Assembly (NCBI GenBank): GCA_032191485.1
Contig: JAVDOI010000016.1
Span: 11,580,759-11,644,758 of the forward strand
Direction of reading: 5' to 3'
Length of the DNA: 64,000 nucleotides
Origin: Leptoclinus maculatus
Taxonomy: Eukaryota > Chordata > Actinopteri > Perciformes > Stichaeidae
Within the stretch, counting starts at the first letter, position 1. The number at the start of each line of letters is the position of its first letter. This document shows, piece after piece, positions 13,240 to 27,398 of the stretch. A program made the translations under genes and the position numbers. The notes beneath the pieces are model-generated. The model made no database searches, had not been told where the DNA came from, and saw only the letters and a program-made list of their open reading frames with translations.

Positions 13240-15300
13240 GTAATACCGTAGTTATGTTTCTTTACTTTATTTTGTTAACTAAACTTAATTTCATCATGCA
13301 TGCTCTCTCTTGTACTGCACCTGTTAAGTGGAAATGTTTTGCATTATTATTTCTTTCCAATTAATTTTCTATTGCTACATATGAAGTAGGAAGATAACTT
13401 TCCCATTTCTCTCTGAGTATTTACTTTGAATATAGAACTTAATTGGGTTTTGTGGGTCTGTTTGTTTTATTGTCACATAGTGAGTTGGCAAGTGGATTAC
13501 TCATACAGTATATTCATGGAACAGTTTAAAACTAAGGCCCTAATGCAGTTAATCATTTCCTCCGAGGCATGATAAATTAAATGTCACTCAATGAAAAACC
13601 CACCCCTTCAGCCAAATATGAAACACATACTTGGCAAAAGTTGAACTGATAGATGCTGCCCTTAGAGATACAATGAGACTATATGTTGCTTAACCAAGTG
13701 TAGAATCCAATAAAAGAACAGAAATTATCTAAATTCACAAGGACTTTTACAATCTACTGCCTCAGCACTTTTAATAAACGGAAAGTACTGGAATAGGTGA
13801 CAGCGATATTAAAGCAAAACCTGAATTTTGCTTTCATTATCTTTCTTTTTGTTGCTTTATTCTATCTATCAAACCCCTTTTTTCTAGTGGGTGGGTTTAT
13901 ATATATATATCTGAGATTGTTTTATTCTTTATTTTTTGGGAAATGTTTTAACTTTTTCATGTGTTCCATTTAAATTGCCGTCATTGTTTATGACCTCCTT
14001 TCATTACCATTTTAATTTGCGACACACCATACGGACATACCAGTACTAACGTTTACCCATTAACACCTCCCCATTTTACACACGCCGTAGGTATGTTGTT
14101 TCCCTGTCGACTCGCATCGCTGTGCTTTTCTGTTTCTCATTCTCACACTATTTACTCTCCCTGTACTGCCTCATTTAATAAATTGATCCACCTTTCAGTC
14201 TATTTTATGATCTGCAAAAATGAAGGGCAGGGTTTAGATCCCTAATTGGCTGGATCTATGTGTCCTTGACGCAGCATGCTAAGACACTACTTTAAAGCAT
14301 GCTGTGTTGAAAATTATGATTTGATGACTTCAAATGACATAAATGTATTCAGAGCTGCAATTGAAAGAATTCTTCTTTGTATGAAATTATTTCTCTAATG
14401 CCCAAAGCCTCCATGAAAATGAATACTTCACCTAAGGGTTTAACACAATCCAACATCAATTATATGGTGACTACTCTAATGCAGGAATTTGATTGTCCAT
14501 TCACTTCACCAAATAATTTATTCTTTTTCCATTCAGGCAAATCACCGCACTGCCTCATCCAAATATACCGCTTTATTTAGCATTTCATGGCTTTCTGATA
14601 TTTGGACCTTTTTTGGACAATGAAGATTTAAAGGCTCAATGCTGCTTCTTCTAATGATTCTTTTTAATTTAACTCAATAGAGATCTTTAGACGAATGTAA
14701 CAACTACGATCCTTATATTTACTAATCTGCTACCAAATGTATGATTATTTAACGACTTATTTGACTGCGTGCAGCGTTGAACTACTTCAAAGTCTGCTTG
14801 CCAAAAGCTCCATGTTGGCACAAAGGCCTGGACAATAGAGACAGAATCCATTGTTATTCTGCAGCTAAAACAGAACCTTGAGGACACTCACAAGTGAGTG
14901 TGCTTTTAGTCACACATGGAAATGGCTGCAATCTGCTGAATAAAATCCGCTAACTTTCTCATTTCCCTCCACCCCTGGGAGTTAAGAGGTTAACATGGAT
15001 TTGAAAAGTATTTGAAACCATCGTCTAAAACACCTAATATGTTCTGTTGTCAAGGAAACTAGATAGTTTGCTGCAGTGCAAGGGAATCCATATCTCAGGC
15101 TTCTCTCTGAACTAACACCCATTCAATTTCATTTTATTTTCTCAGACGCTGTCTTTCTTGCATGTCACCACGTTCTTATGAAATTTTGTCTCTTTATGGT
15201 CTTACTTTGTTTAAGCATATTATTGGGTTTCATTGAAATGCATGAATAATTTTTTTTACGGATGAAATGAAACAATTAGATGTAACCCTGATGTCTACTG

Positions 15301-15347
<47 letters not shown>

Positions 15348-18300
15348 CATAGATGTGCCTTCACTGTGATCTTTGCATAAATGCACTTTTAAATTTGTTG
15401 TAAAAAGGCTGATACACTGACACATCTCGCTTACTATATAATGACTATTGTTAATACACTCTATAATGACTATTGTTAATGCACCTGCTGTCTAAAATTG
15501 CAAAGCACTTTATTGTGTTGCATACAAATGAAATTACTAGTCAGTATTCAGTATTTATCAAAGATCACATAAAAGGTAGTATAGACTGTACAATAGTGTT
15601 CTTATCAATCTTAAAGACCCCACTTCACCCCAACGTGACTCATGTTGGCCCCTCCCCCATTTGACTCAACCCCCGCCCACCTTGCCCCCACCCCGCCCCG
15701 TAAGCCCTGCCCAAGGACCGTATTGCTGCATTTAACTAGTGTCACCCTTCTCCCACACAGGTGAATCAGGTCCAGAGGAGTGGTCCCAGTGGAGCTCATG
15801 CTCTGTAACATGCGGTCAAGGGTCGCAGGTGCGAACAAGAACATGTGTCTCACCATACGGAACACACTGCATCGGCCCTTTAAGAGAATCAAGGGTTTGC
15901 AATAACACTGCCCCTTGTCCAGGTAGTGTTAGCCGCAGATTCTTAAATATTAATGTTTTGATCATTTGTTGTTGAAAGGAGGAAATGTGTTGCTGTGTTT
16001 TAACAAACTTTTCAATGTGTCTCTTTAAGAATGTATTATTATTGCAGTTAATCTAATGCTTTCTTTCTTTGTTGTTATTTTGTGATTTTTTTTTTTCATT
16101 TATTTTTTTCATTACCACTTTTGTGTTTTCCATTTCATATAACTGTAAGGCCATTCATCAACATTGAAATGGTTTAAAGACATGTGGTTCTGCATGAAGC
16201 TTGGGGAGCAGTAGACACTGATATGTTGTCAGCTTCCTTTCCTTGAAGGTCAGTCTTGCATGTTAAAATAGCTTGGCAGCATTTCTTCAAACACCCTTTA
16301 AGGCATTTCTTCCTCAACCCATGATGGCAGAGTAGATGAGTCACTGGCGGTCAGGTATCAGCATCAGATGCTTTTCTGACCGGTGATTGCGGCGCGCTAA
16401 CGTTTGTCTGTCTGCGTCTGGTAGGACAGCGGGTCGTTCTGAACAAGTCACCATTGTCCATTTTTTGGATTGTGTACACAGACAAGTGTGTTGATTTAGA
16501 AATGAGATTCTGAACTCATGTTTAGTCAAGTATTTGATGGCGCAGGAAAGGGTAGTGCTTCTGAGTCGGCATCACACACTCTTAGGTAATTACGGCTGAT
16601 AAAAATACTGCAAGCTGCAGCCTGAAAACTGATTTATGATGTACTGTACTTCATTTTTAGATGTGGCATGTGCAAGTGGGAAGTGTGCAGTTTTCAAAAA
16701 GGGTCACTCTCTTGCTGTGCGTGGACATTAAGAGCTAGAAAGAGAATGAGTCATTTCAAAAGAACAGTTACCTAAATACGGTCTTGGTGCGACTCCTCTA
16801 TGGCCATTTATATTTAGCTCAGACAGCATTAAAGCTCCTATTTCTCAAAAAGCTACACAGCCCAATTGCAGGTATATGAATTCATTTGGATGAAGAATAA
16901 TTATTAATTTAGGGGCCAGAACTTACAGAGCTGCTCATGTGAATTCATTATTGTCCTTGATTTATCTCAAGACCTGCAGAATTTAGTTTGCTCACGGCTA
17001 ATTCTGGATCTGGATCTTTCTTTCACATAATAATGCAGAAACACTTATCAGCAAATAACTGGGCCATAAAACTCTGGGCCAGCTCGAAAGCAATTTTGAC
17101 TTTCCTCATAAGAGAAAGTTTGCAAGATAACTTTTAATTTTTAGCGAAAATAAAAGAGGGAGAATCTTCTTAGTTTACAATTTAATAATTGTATTGCTTT
17201 ATAGATTTTCAGGTAGACTATATCAAGTGTACTGTAGTCCTGCTTTGTTGTTAAATTGCATTCCTTGTAATATCAGAAAAATAATGTTTTTTTTTGTCTT
17301 CACTTATTTATATTAAAAACGGTGCACTGGGATCACAGACCTTGTTTTTCCGAGTCATGCTAAAAAAATGCAGCGGATATAACTTTGCTTAGTTACAGTT
17401 GCAAAACTGGGATAAAAATAATTCCCACCTGGCGTGGTGCCACGTAAACAGAGTCTATATCTAATACCCGAAAGGCAGACAAATCGATTCACTCTCTTCA
17501 TGCGAGTAGTATGCCAAGGTGGAAGGATGCCTCCAAAACAGAGTGCTTGAATTAAAGACACGTCACTTCCAGTCTAAAAGGAGCCGCAGCTTACCTTAGT
17601 CACCAGCGCTGAAAACATCAACACCATCCATGAACTGCAGGCAAGTAGTGAGAAAGTCTGGGCCTCCTTTCGAGTTTTCATCCTGCTCATCCAACACAAT
17701 GCACCTGCCAAAATACAATAACATTTCTGCTTTACCAAATATGACTCTTACCTTATCCCCTTTTTCAACCCAACCAACAGCATCCTTTCTTTCCTTTAGA
17801 TTTCTGGTGCATTTTTTCTTTAGAATGAAAGCAGCCCAGTCATATTTGACATTTCTACAGTAGCCTACCATACAGTATTTACATATATACTAATTCCCCG
17901 GGTGTTTCAAAGCCGCCCACTGCTCCCAATGCTTAATATGGGTTAAATGCAGAGGTCAGATTTCATGTATGTACCTCTATGAATACGACCAATGCCAATG
18001 TTCAGAGCCGATACGAAATCAGTTTTATACTGCAGCACAATATTTAATGCGATGAGGTTGATATCGGCATTCAGTATTGTATCTTAATTATTCAACCCAA
18101 CACTCCCTGTCCTGATTAAAACACTGCACACTCGCAAGAATTGGAGTAAAACAATTACAACCTGTTCATGAGGTTATTATTTGTCATGGGTGCTAAACTT
18201 TCTTTTATTTGAATCAATATCAATTTATTCTTAAAACATACATTTCACAATGTGTGGTTGGGTTGTGGAGGAGGTAGAGGAATTTGAAGTTAATTATGGC

Positions 18301-21300
18301 ACCAGTCAATGAGAAAATTCTTAGCTGCCAGGATTTGGCACTAGCTTATTTTAACTTGCAATCACCAAGTGAGAAAGTATTGTCTGCTTACCACTACAGA
18401 TAAAGTGTATCAATCCAAACTGTTAAAAGCACATAAAAGAGCCATATACCTTTGAGCTTGGGTGGGATGTTCTCTCAGGTCGACGAGCACGGCGTGCTCT
18501 GTTTATTTTAAACGACGTAAACAGTAAAGCCACTTGATCGAGCATGCGCAGATACGTCCGTCAGACACCGTCCTACTCTACAGGATGTGCTCATGCAGCC
18601 GCAGATGTCTTTCAAAATAAACCACACCAGTGACGCTCATATGTCGTTCAAAATAAACCACACCAGTGACGCTCATGGCAGTGATGTAATATGTCATACG
18701 TCAGTGCAAAGGTATATTTCTCGTGTATATGTTTTTAAAGGTTTTTTTGACGACAGTCGAGTATTTGAGGCTGTGGCTGTCAACAGGCAAGGATTCATGT
18801 TAGTTGCAGTTTTGACAGTGATAAATAGGCAATATTAAATAATGTCAGACTTATCCTTAATGCGTCGAAAAGCTTGAACATGCAATAACACTTTTTAATT
18901 TTAATTTGGAAAAGAACATTGACCATTGTTACTGTACATATATTGTTTTGCCTCAAATTAATGAACGTTTCTATTTGAGTTGTACTAAACACCCGCTGCT
19001 ACCAATAAGATAACTTGGTTGGTATGCAGAATGTCATGTGTTTACTTACATTAAACACGAAAAATTGGGCAATTAGCATGAGTAGCAATAGCCTCCTTGA
19101 AAACAAAAGGCCTACAAAAACATTTATCAGCATAAAGCACAGAGAGTTTCAGTCTGCAAAATATTGCATTATTGCCAACCTCATCATAAAGACCATGTCT
19201 AGTTTAATAAAAGAAGAAAGGAAACTGTTTCAGCGCCTGTAACGCAAAACTCACAACCATGCCAGTATACCATTATTAATCAGTGACAAGACAAATAAAA
19301 AATGAAGACTATGAGAAGTTATATCTTCTATTATTGATCAATTAGGAAAAACAATGATAAGACACATCCTAGAAAAACTAAGAGACCTTTTCTGTTGACA
19401 CATTGATGTAAAAATTCAATTTTGACAGTGAAGCAATAACACCTGTTAACTTAGGTATAAAATATAGGAAAATATTGAAATATATAATGACAACGTATTT
19501 TATTATTCTGATATTTCACTGTGTCAATGTGATTAGGTCTCTTTACTGGAGAAACTCTGTGAACCGAAGGACCCAGAAACCAGTTAAGTTACTGTGTGAG
19601 GCAAACCTATTGCAAAAAACACTTCCAAGTGCCATTGATCCTCGTTTTGCATCGTTCAAAAGTATATGGCAAGAGCAATATTATGTGCAATAGGCTCAAA
19701 CTGCAGCTTTAGGATACGCGTGGATGGGATTGTATTTTTTAGTGGAAACTGTCTCAAACAACTCTGTAGAAAAAATATGACAGGCTGCAATATATATATA
19801 TATCTATATATTATATGGTGAACACAGTTAGGTACAAGAGGATGGCTAACAAGTTAAAAAGGTAAAACATCACTGGAATGATATCAGTTAAATGGACTAA
19901 ATCCCAGTTTACCACAAATTGATGAAAACATTCAATGGAAATGAATTTGCTTTGTCCATCATCTTGTGCTGGCCCAAGAGTTTCACCTCTAACACAGTAT
20001 TGCTCATGGCTGTCCCTGTAAATAATGGACGCAGTTCAGAGAAAAAAACAGAAGAAGCTAAATCCTATTGCATCACTGATACAGTAGCTTTGGTGACTGC
20101 CTGCTTTGAACTCAAATTTTCAAAGTAAACTCTTCAGCCACCATGGGACACTTAGCTAAGAGCATCAAAACGGCGCCTAGAGGTAGGAGCTGGGACAGAC
20201 GGTAGCTCCGCCTCATGGCGGACCGTCAGCTTGATCCCAAGATCCAACGACTCTACAACTGATCCTGAGATCCAACTAGTATACTGCAGGAACTGTAATC
20301 CTCTGTACAAGCTACGGATATAGTGACCCTTCTAAAGGGGAACCACCAATTCACTGTGGACAAAGAAGTCTCATTTACAAGGTCTTAATTAAATCATCAT
20401 CAACAGACGATTAAAAAAAATCCACCAGATATGTTGTGTGCACTCCATTTAGTTATTTGATCAACATTTTCATTAAATATTATTATATTATGTATACCCA
20501 CATCAGCTATTATTGTTATTCCTATTGTAGTTTAAGCTGTTATAGATTTTGCCGCTATACTGTACAATGTTTGTTGTGCATATAGTATCTTCAGTATACC
20601 CATACTTCTGGCGCAAAACAATAGTTCCATTGTGAATTTGGTTTGATACAATTTCCGTCCCCTTAAAGTTAAGTTTAGAGCCTTCAGTTCCTTCAGTAAA
20701 AGCACTTTATCCCTTGGATCAAGAGACCAGCAGTTGCTTGAGAAACTAATAAGGTTAAACTTTTACATGTTGAGTGTGTCCATCATTTGATATCACTGTG
20801 TACATTTAGGGAACACTGCAACTGCCAAGACAAGACAGTAGGTGTCTTAATTCTGTCTACATCTCAGATGCCCATATTCCCCCCTTGAAAGTAAAGCTTT
20901 AAGCCAAGAGCAAATATCCTCTGCAGTTCTATAAAGACTCACCATCTGTCGGCTAGAACCCAGTCAAACTTATATGCAAACCAAGATGCAAGAGGAATGA
21001 TGCCTTTTGCCAGCTTAAATGTATATATATATAGCTTAAAAGTTGCACTTTGATAAAGAACACCTCTTTTTTTAGAGCATTATTATATTATATAAGCAGC
21101 TAAGAGGAGGAAAAAGACACATTTATCTATAGCATTTTATTTTGTTGATAGTTATCAAAAATGATCTGTAGTGTTCTTCAATAGAAGTGGGTATGCAGAC
21201 AAGTTAGTAGAAAGTAAATTAAAGTTTTCTTCAAAGTTTGTTTATCCAAGATCAAAACTTTGAAAATATAACATCTCACAGTTGATTTTTTTCAAGTATT

Positions 21301-24300
21301 ACTAATATATTTTTTAATATTTTGATTATAGTGGTAATATCTCCAAAAATACCAATATGCCACAAGATATTTAGAGTTGTTTTAAATAACATGACTTTTG
21401 AAATATTTGAGCATGAATTGCTCAGGCATATAGATCTGATGAGGAAACACCATATGATACATATATAACACTTTGATACATTTGTTGGATTTTGGCTGTC
21501 TAGCCTGATATTTAGTCTGAGTGGCCATTTCCTTACCAATCGGAAAATGTGGGCAGTTATTCGGATGTCTGGAACCAGGTTACGGACTGTCTGTTTTTTT
21601 GCATTACCACGATGAGTATGTTGGTGTAATGACAGACTTGCAGAACTATTGTCAGCCCACATTAACCTGAAGGTCCACAGCTATTAGATTCCCAGTGAAC
21701 CAAGAAGACTCGACAAACTGTAACACTGTGCAGGCTTGCTGCTCCTCACCCACACATTGAGAGTCAGGATTCTATTGCTGCTATTGTCTGTTGAAAACTG
21801 CCACGTGGAAGATTGACATATTTATCATATTCTATACCTTTGCTGCTGTTCTAAGCATTGTTAGTCGGGTAGCATTTATTATAATTGTATTAAATGAACA
21901 GAGGTGATTGAATCTTGTGGCTGAGGCTTTGTGAAGCCCCACAGTGTCTGTGTGCTCAGTGTTTCATTTACATCAGTTTTCTTTTTTATTTTATTTTATT
22001 TTATTTTATTTTATTTTTTATGGCAGTTTGTTATGGGCTTGTTATATGCTATAGCAGAGACAGAGACATTGATTAGGCCTGATGCCTTTTCTGTGCCCGC
22101 AGTACACGGTGTATGGGACGAGTGGTCACCGTGGAGCCTGTGCTCATTCACATGTGGCCGAGGTCACCGCACTAGGACTAGGATGTGTAACCCTCCCCAG
22201 CATGGAGGCAGGGCCTGTGACGGACCCGAGACCCAGACTAAGCTTTGCAACATAGCCCTATGCCCAGGTATCATCTGTCTGCTCTCTAAATCTATTCAAA
22301 ACAATTGTAATAATTATCCCTGAAGGCATGATGGTGAGGAATATAAAAGGTAAATCATCATAAACTTATTTCAAATGATTAATTATTGATCATGGTAACA
22401 GTTTACCTGCACACACATAGTATCCCATAATCATACAGTACTGCAAAGGTGAGTACAAAGCTGAAAAGAAGCCCGATTTGTGGTGCATTTTTAAGTAAGC
22501 GTGCTTACACAATAATGCGGTTTAGTTGAGAGTCAATACTGTAATACTGACGTCAAAATCACTTACCCGCAATTGCCTGTGAATGTTAAGCAGATTAGTG
22601 ATGATGACTTTTTCCACACAGTAAATGTTAGCTTTGCTCTGGTAACAGACTCGGTGAAAACCGTTCAATCCCAGATGCTTTCTCTCTCTGCCCCAGACAG
22701 GGAAAATGGCAGGCAGCTAACAAATAGATTCTGCAGTTTGTGCCTTTGGCATTAATAATCTAAATCTTTATATCTTTATCTCCTTTTTGCCCTTGGCTAT
22801 GTTTTTGAAATTCTCACCAGACTCGGAAACCAGCAGTACAATTCTCCTAAATCTACAAGTAGTCATGTCATTTTTTTTTTGTCTGTTTTTTGGCTTTCAA
22901 TCTGAGAGAGAATAGTGATCTGAATATCTCCTCCCATTTCTGTCTGCCCTCTTTTTTTTCCCTTCACATGGGACATGCTTGTTGGGTTGTGGTTGGTGCC
23001 TCAGTGGACGGACAGTGGCAGGAGTGGAGCTCTTGGAGCGATTGCTCGGTGACCTGTGCCAATGGCACTCAGCAGAGGACCAGGCAGTGCTCAGCGGCCG
23101 CCCATGGGGGATCTGAGTGTCGCGGTCACTGGGCAGAAAGCAGAGAATGCCATAATCCTGACTGCACAGGTAAAATCCTGAGCCTCTTAATTCTGTATCC
23201 GCTTTGATGCCTCAATTCAAAAATCATGATTTGAAATGGGGGGAAAAGAGAGACAAAAAAAAAAAACAGTCCGTCCCACATTGTTTGCCGCCATCATTAC
23301 AACCATGAGTGCTAAAATAATTACAATCAACTTTAGATAAAATATGCAGCCTGGTTTAACTCGTTCTGTGGCGTACTGCAAACCTCTGCAGCAAGAAACA
23401 GAGCTGTGTTGTAAGAATCAAGAATGATGTTTAAGACCATGCTCGATCAACTGGATTTGTAAAATCCAGTTAGATATACTGTATGCCTTTCACACAATTC
23501 ACGGTTTGCTGTCCAAACTGTCTGTCAACATCATAGACGTATTAGAGGCTGAAAGATGTCAGCTTAGTGGTCTCCATCAGGCTTTGAATTGTCTGATCAT
23601 GTGAAGGGCCTGAGCACTCTCATAATCTCCTGATGCAATTTCTACTGCAGCAGCTAAAACAGTTTTTTTTTGTTCTGCAGTTCAGTAGTATGTGTGTGGC
23701 GGAGAGAGATTCCTCACAAATTTTTCAAAGTCAGTGGAAATGCTGTGTAACCGCTGCCAGTCAACCTTATGCCCTCTTGGACCACTAAAATAGCACATGC
23801 TTGGGACTGCGTATTTCCAATTTTTGCTCATGATAATGAAGCAGACGAATGCTGTTTGTTCGCCTCACAGCGAGAGGAGGCATTATACAATTGATTTACT
23901 TAATGAGGCCTACGTATTTAGCACTTCTTCTTTCTTTGTTACCGAGATGAAAGATCCAACATTACTGAGACAGCACAGTCCAGGCCTTCATTTTGCACGG
24001 TGTTCATGGCTGCTAGTGTCATTGCCTTGCTTTGTAGAACCCAAAGAAAGAGTTCATCGCAAACCCAATGAAATACGTCTTCCAGAAACAGTTAAATATA
24101 TATTTGAGTAATTTAGTGTGCTGAAAGGCAACAGGCATTCTTTTCAAAAAATTAAACAAAACAGAATAAAGTAGAAAACTAATGACTACAATGAAGGCCT
24201 GTGCAGGATTTGAATCAGTGTTATGTGTTTCAAAATGGAAAGAATTTCTCCAGGACTGCTGAAACAATGAGCTCTTTGAAACACATGAGCATGCATCTGT

Positions 24301-27300
24301 CTGAGAAATCAGCTGCTCTGATGTGGGGCAGAGGCTTTAGTATCTGCTGGGATTTGATCAATGTCTTGCGGATAGTTTTTGCCAACAGGTCACAATGGTT
24401 TCTGTTTTGTTTCTCCTCCGGAAGCAATCCTGACAGAGGTTAGTTGTAGGACACGAAATAGCCCTGCACGTGTGAAGGGGGGGGGGGGGGGGGGGGTAAG
24501 AGGAGGTTAGAATGAGAGTGGAGTGCGTTTCCTGCTCACAGGGCTTTGTACCTTTACGTTCAGACAAGGGCATGTGATTTACTACACCGCTGAAGGGAAG
24601 CATCTGTTTTTGTGTCTAATGCACAATTTAACAGTGTTCGTTACAAGGGCATAAAGCATGCTGCTGGTTTTGGAAACTTCAGCATAAATGTTGTTTAATA
24701 TTGGCAAAGTGAGGCGAATGATCACCACTCAGAGAGCAGCTTCATTTAGTCATAAAAACCCACATTCTCCTGCTTATTCAAAGTAATCTCGTTCATTTTT
24801 GGAATATTACCAACAAACTGCATCTGCAAACTGAACGCACGGATAGCAAATGAAATAAATGCAATCAAAAATCAATAAAATAAAAATAAAAGCCTAAATG
24901 GCACACGATAAAATTAGCACACCGTGATGTATCATTTTGGTTGTATTTCTGTTGGGTTTTTTTTATGCCTGTGAGAGTATCTGTTTCTAACTGAGGATGA
25001 TTCCGTTGTAGCTAACGGACAGTGGAATCCTTGGGGTCCGTGGAGCGGCTGCTCGAAGTCCTGCGACGGTGGATGGCAGAGGCGAGTGCGGGTGTGTCAG
25101 GGGGCAGCGGTGACTGGGCAGCAGTGTGATGGCACCGGAGAGGAAGTCAGAAAGTGCAGTGACCAGCGCTGTCCAGGTGAGCCAAAGGATAATAAGACTT
25201 AAATCTGAATGAAAGTGAAGAGATTATTATCTCGAGAGAATGAAATGTTACGTAACAATAACAGAACCTGAAGAGGAGCTGCAGATACAGCGGAGGTATG
25301 AAAGAGTATGAAGATAAATGAAGTCATGGAAATCAGTTAGTGATCAGTGACTTACTGAGTAACGCAAGTATCAGCAAAGCTTATTGAACAATTTTCTAAA
25401 TAATCTTTTTTGAATTGGAGTCTTAACTTAGTGAAGTCCTTCAATACTTCTATTCTGTTAAGAAAATATATTATTATCATTATTATGTAGCGCCTACACA
25501 CAAAAGTTTTTATAGGAGAGGGTGCATTTTATCACAGCATGCTCATATTCACCAACACGATACAGCTTTGATCTCCTATATTTCCATACCTCCTTGTGTG
25601 TAATATGATGAAATCGTTGCATCATATTGGGAAATCCTGAAAAGCTCTTTGCATCAATGTAGTTACACTTGTACCACTCTGCTTTTAAGCGCCGTATGAG
25701 ATTTGTCCGGAGGACTATGCAGTATCAATGGTGTGGAGACGGACGCCTTCAGGAGAACTGGCCTTTAATAGATGCCCACCCAATGCCACAGGTAAGGCCA
25801 TGAGCAATATCTTTATTTCTAAATGGTTTCGTGTGCACGCAGAGTCCCATACATGTATTTAGACTAGTCTTATATTATCATTGCCTCTTTTTCTTCCCCT
25901 AGAAGAAAAAGGAAAAACAAAAACTCTGTGTGACCCATCCTGTGGGAGTAAAACAAAAAGAGTAGCCCACTCATTAAAGGCAACAAAGTGATGGAATACA
26001 TTGTAATATGTATGCTGTGGATTCAGCCTTTTGCCTAACTGTAAGAGCGCGACTTTGATTGACCTAAAGTTGACTCATTTTGGCATAATGTCTGTTTGAA
26101 TCACTCCAACAAATGCAACTGTCTCTCTACAATGGGAAAATTACCCGGCAATTTCTACGCTAATGGTATAGTATTAGTGTTTGAATGCACATCACAATGC
26201 TACTAATTAGGCTACATTATGAGGAATGATGCTAGATTCCTGCCACCATAGCAAGCTGTCCTTTCTTATAGAGGATATCAACAAGCCTTTTACTTTTTAA
26301 AGCTGCCTGACTAATCTGAAACAAATCACAGAAACGTCATGATAATGAGATAAACTCTGCAGAGAAGGCGCATATCCCTTTATCCAATTTCCACATGCAG
26401 TGATGTAACTCATGGCTACACCCGTCAGTGCACAGCGTGTGCAGTGGATGGAATACAAAACGGTAACTGTGATTCTGAGAGAGAAACAAGGAAAAGCACA
26501 CGGAGGTCTGTTTTCCGACATTAAGCAGAAGCTTTAATATGAGCATGGAGGGAAGAGCATTAGAGCGGAGGATGGGAGTTCTCCAACTGAGACTAACACT
26601 CAGTTCTTGAAAAGAAGAGAGAGGGGAGGGAGAAAGAGGGGGGGGGGATGTTGAAAAAGAATGCAACCTCCGTTAAAGCTGCTTTTTTTGATTTGCTTTT
26701 GTTCTTGTTGAAGGTCAGTTTGCTAACAAACAGACAGGACAACGAAGCGCTGCTGGGTGCTAAAGTTACAGGTTGATTTGACACGCTGAGCTCTTGTAAA
26801 AGATTTAAACAATCGAAGGTGTTGTGCGTCGACATTTCTTCACCATGAAATAGCTAACTGGCAAACTAGATGTAGCAGCAAACACGCTGTCATTCACAGA
26901 TGGCTCACCTGCGGCAAAGTAACGCGGAGAAAGATTTACTGGCATGACATTAGCTTTCGGGTTTGACATTAGTTTTTATGGCTAATAACTGTTTGGCACC
27001 ATACGAAGCTATTTCCAGCTTTGCAGTGAGGGCCTTTTGTTTTGTTTTTTTATTCTTCCTCTCTGTACAATGTTGTTAGAAATGTAACACCTCTGCTGAT
27101 TAAGAATTTCATTTACACCAAGAGGTGTCTTTAATGTATGTGCCAGATCCAGGTCAGTCAGTCAGGGTGAGACAGTTGGCGCCTTTATACAGCCAAACTC
27201 ATTAGTGTTCTTACTGCATCACATTGATAAAGTTAAAGTAATTATAAAAAGATTGAATTGATTTGGAATGCGGTTACAGGAGTTGCACGGACTGCTGTAA

Positions 27301-27352
27301 TACAGAGATACATGCCATTGCTGCAGTCTGGGTGGTCAACACGTGTTTATCA

Positions 27353-27398
<46 letters not shown>

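Larger units (their letters stand above)
13240..15760 (+). other. adgrb3 intron 1
   Basis: This 2521-bp AT-rich intron contains a 44-bp TA repeat at 15302-15345 and a 19-bp direct repeat (15437-15455 and 15462-15480). The last 160 bp become C-rich before the acceptor. No gene was seen. Confidence 0.9.
15923..22102 (+). other. adgrb3 intron 2
   Basis: This 6180-bp intron between TSP1 repeats 1 and 2 holds an unusual block at about 17350-18690 with CpG-rich sequence, minus-strand open frames and a 36-bp tandem duplication (listed separately). Another CpG-containing segment lies near 20150-20350. The rest is AT-rich. No intact gene was recognised. Confidence 0.85.

Noticed and set aside
23445..23475. 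Short hairpin aactggattt / aaatccagtt
   Set aside because: The arm is only 10 bp; hairpins of this size are expected by chance in 64 kb.
27356..27395. Tyr-Ile repeat peptides on both strands
   Set aside because: They are only the AT dinucleotide repeat read as codons.
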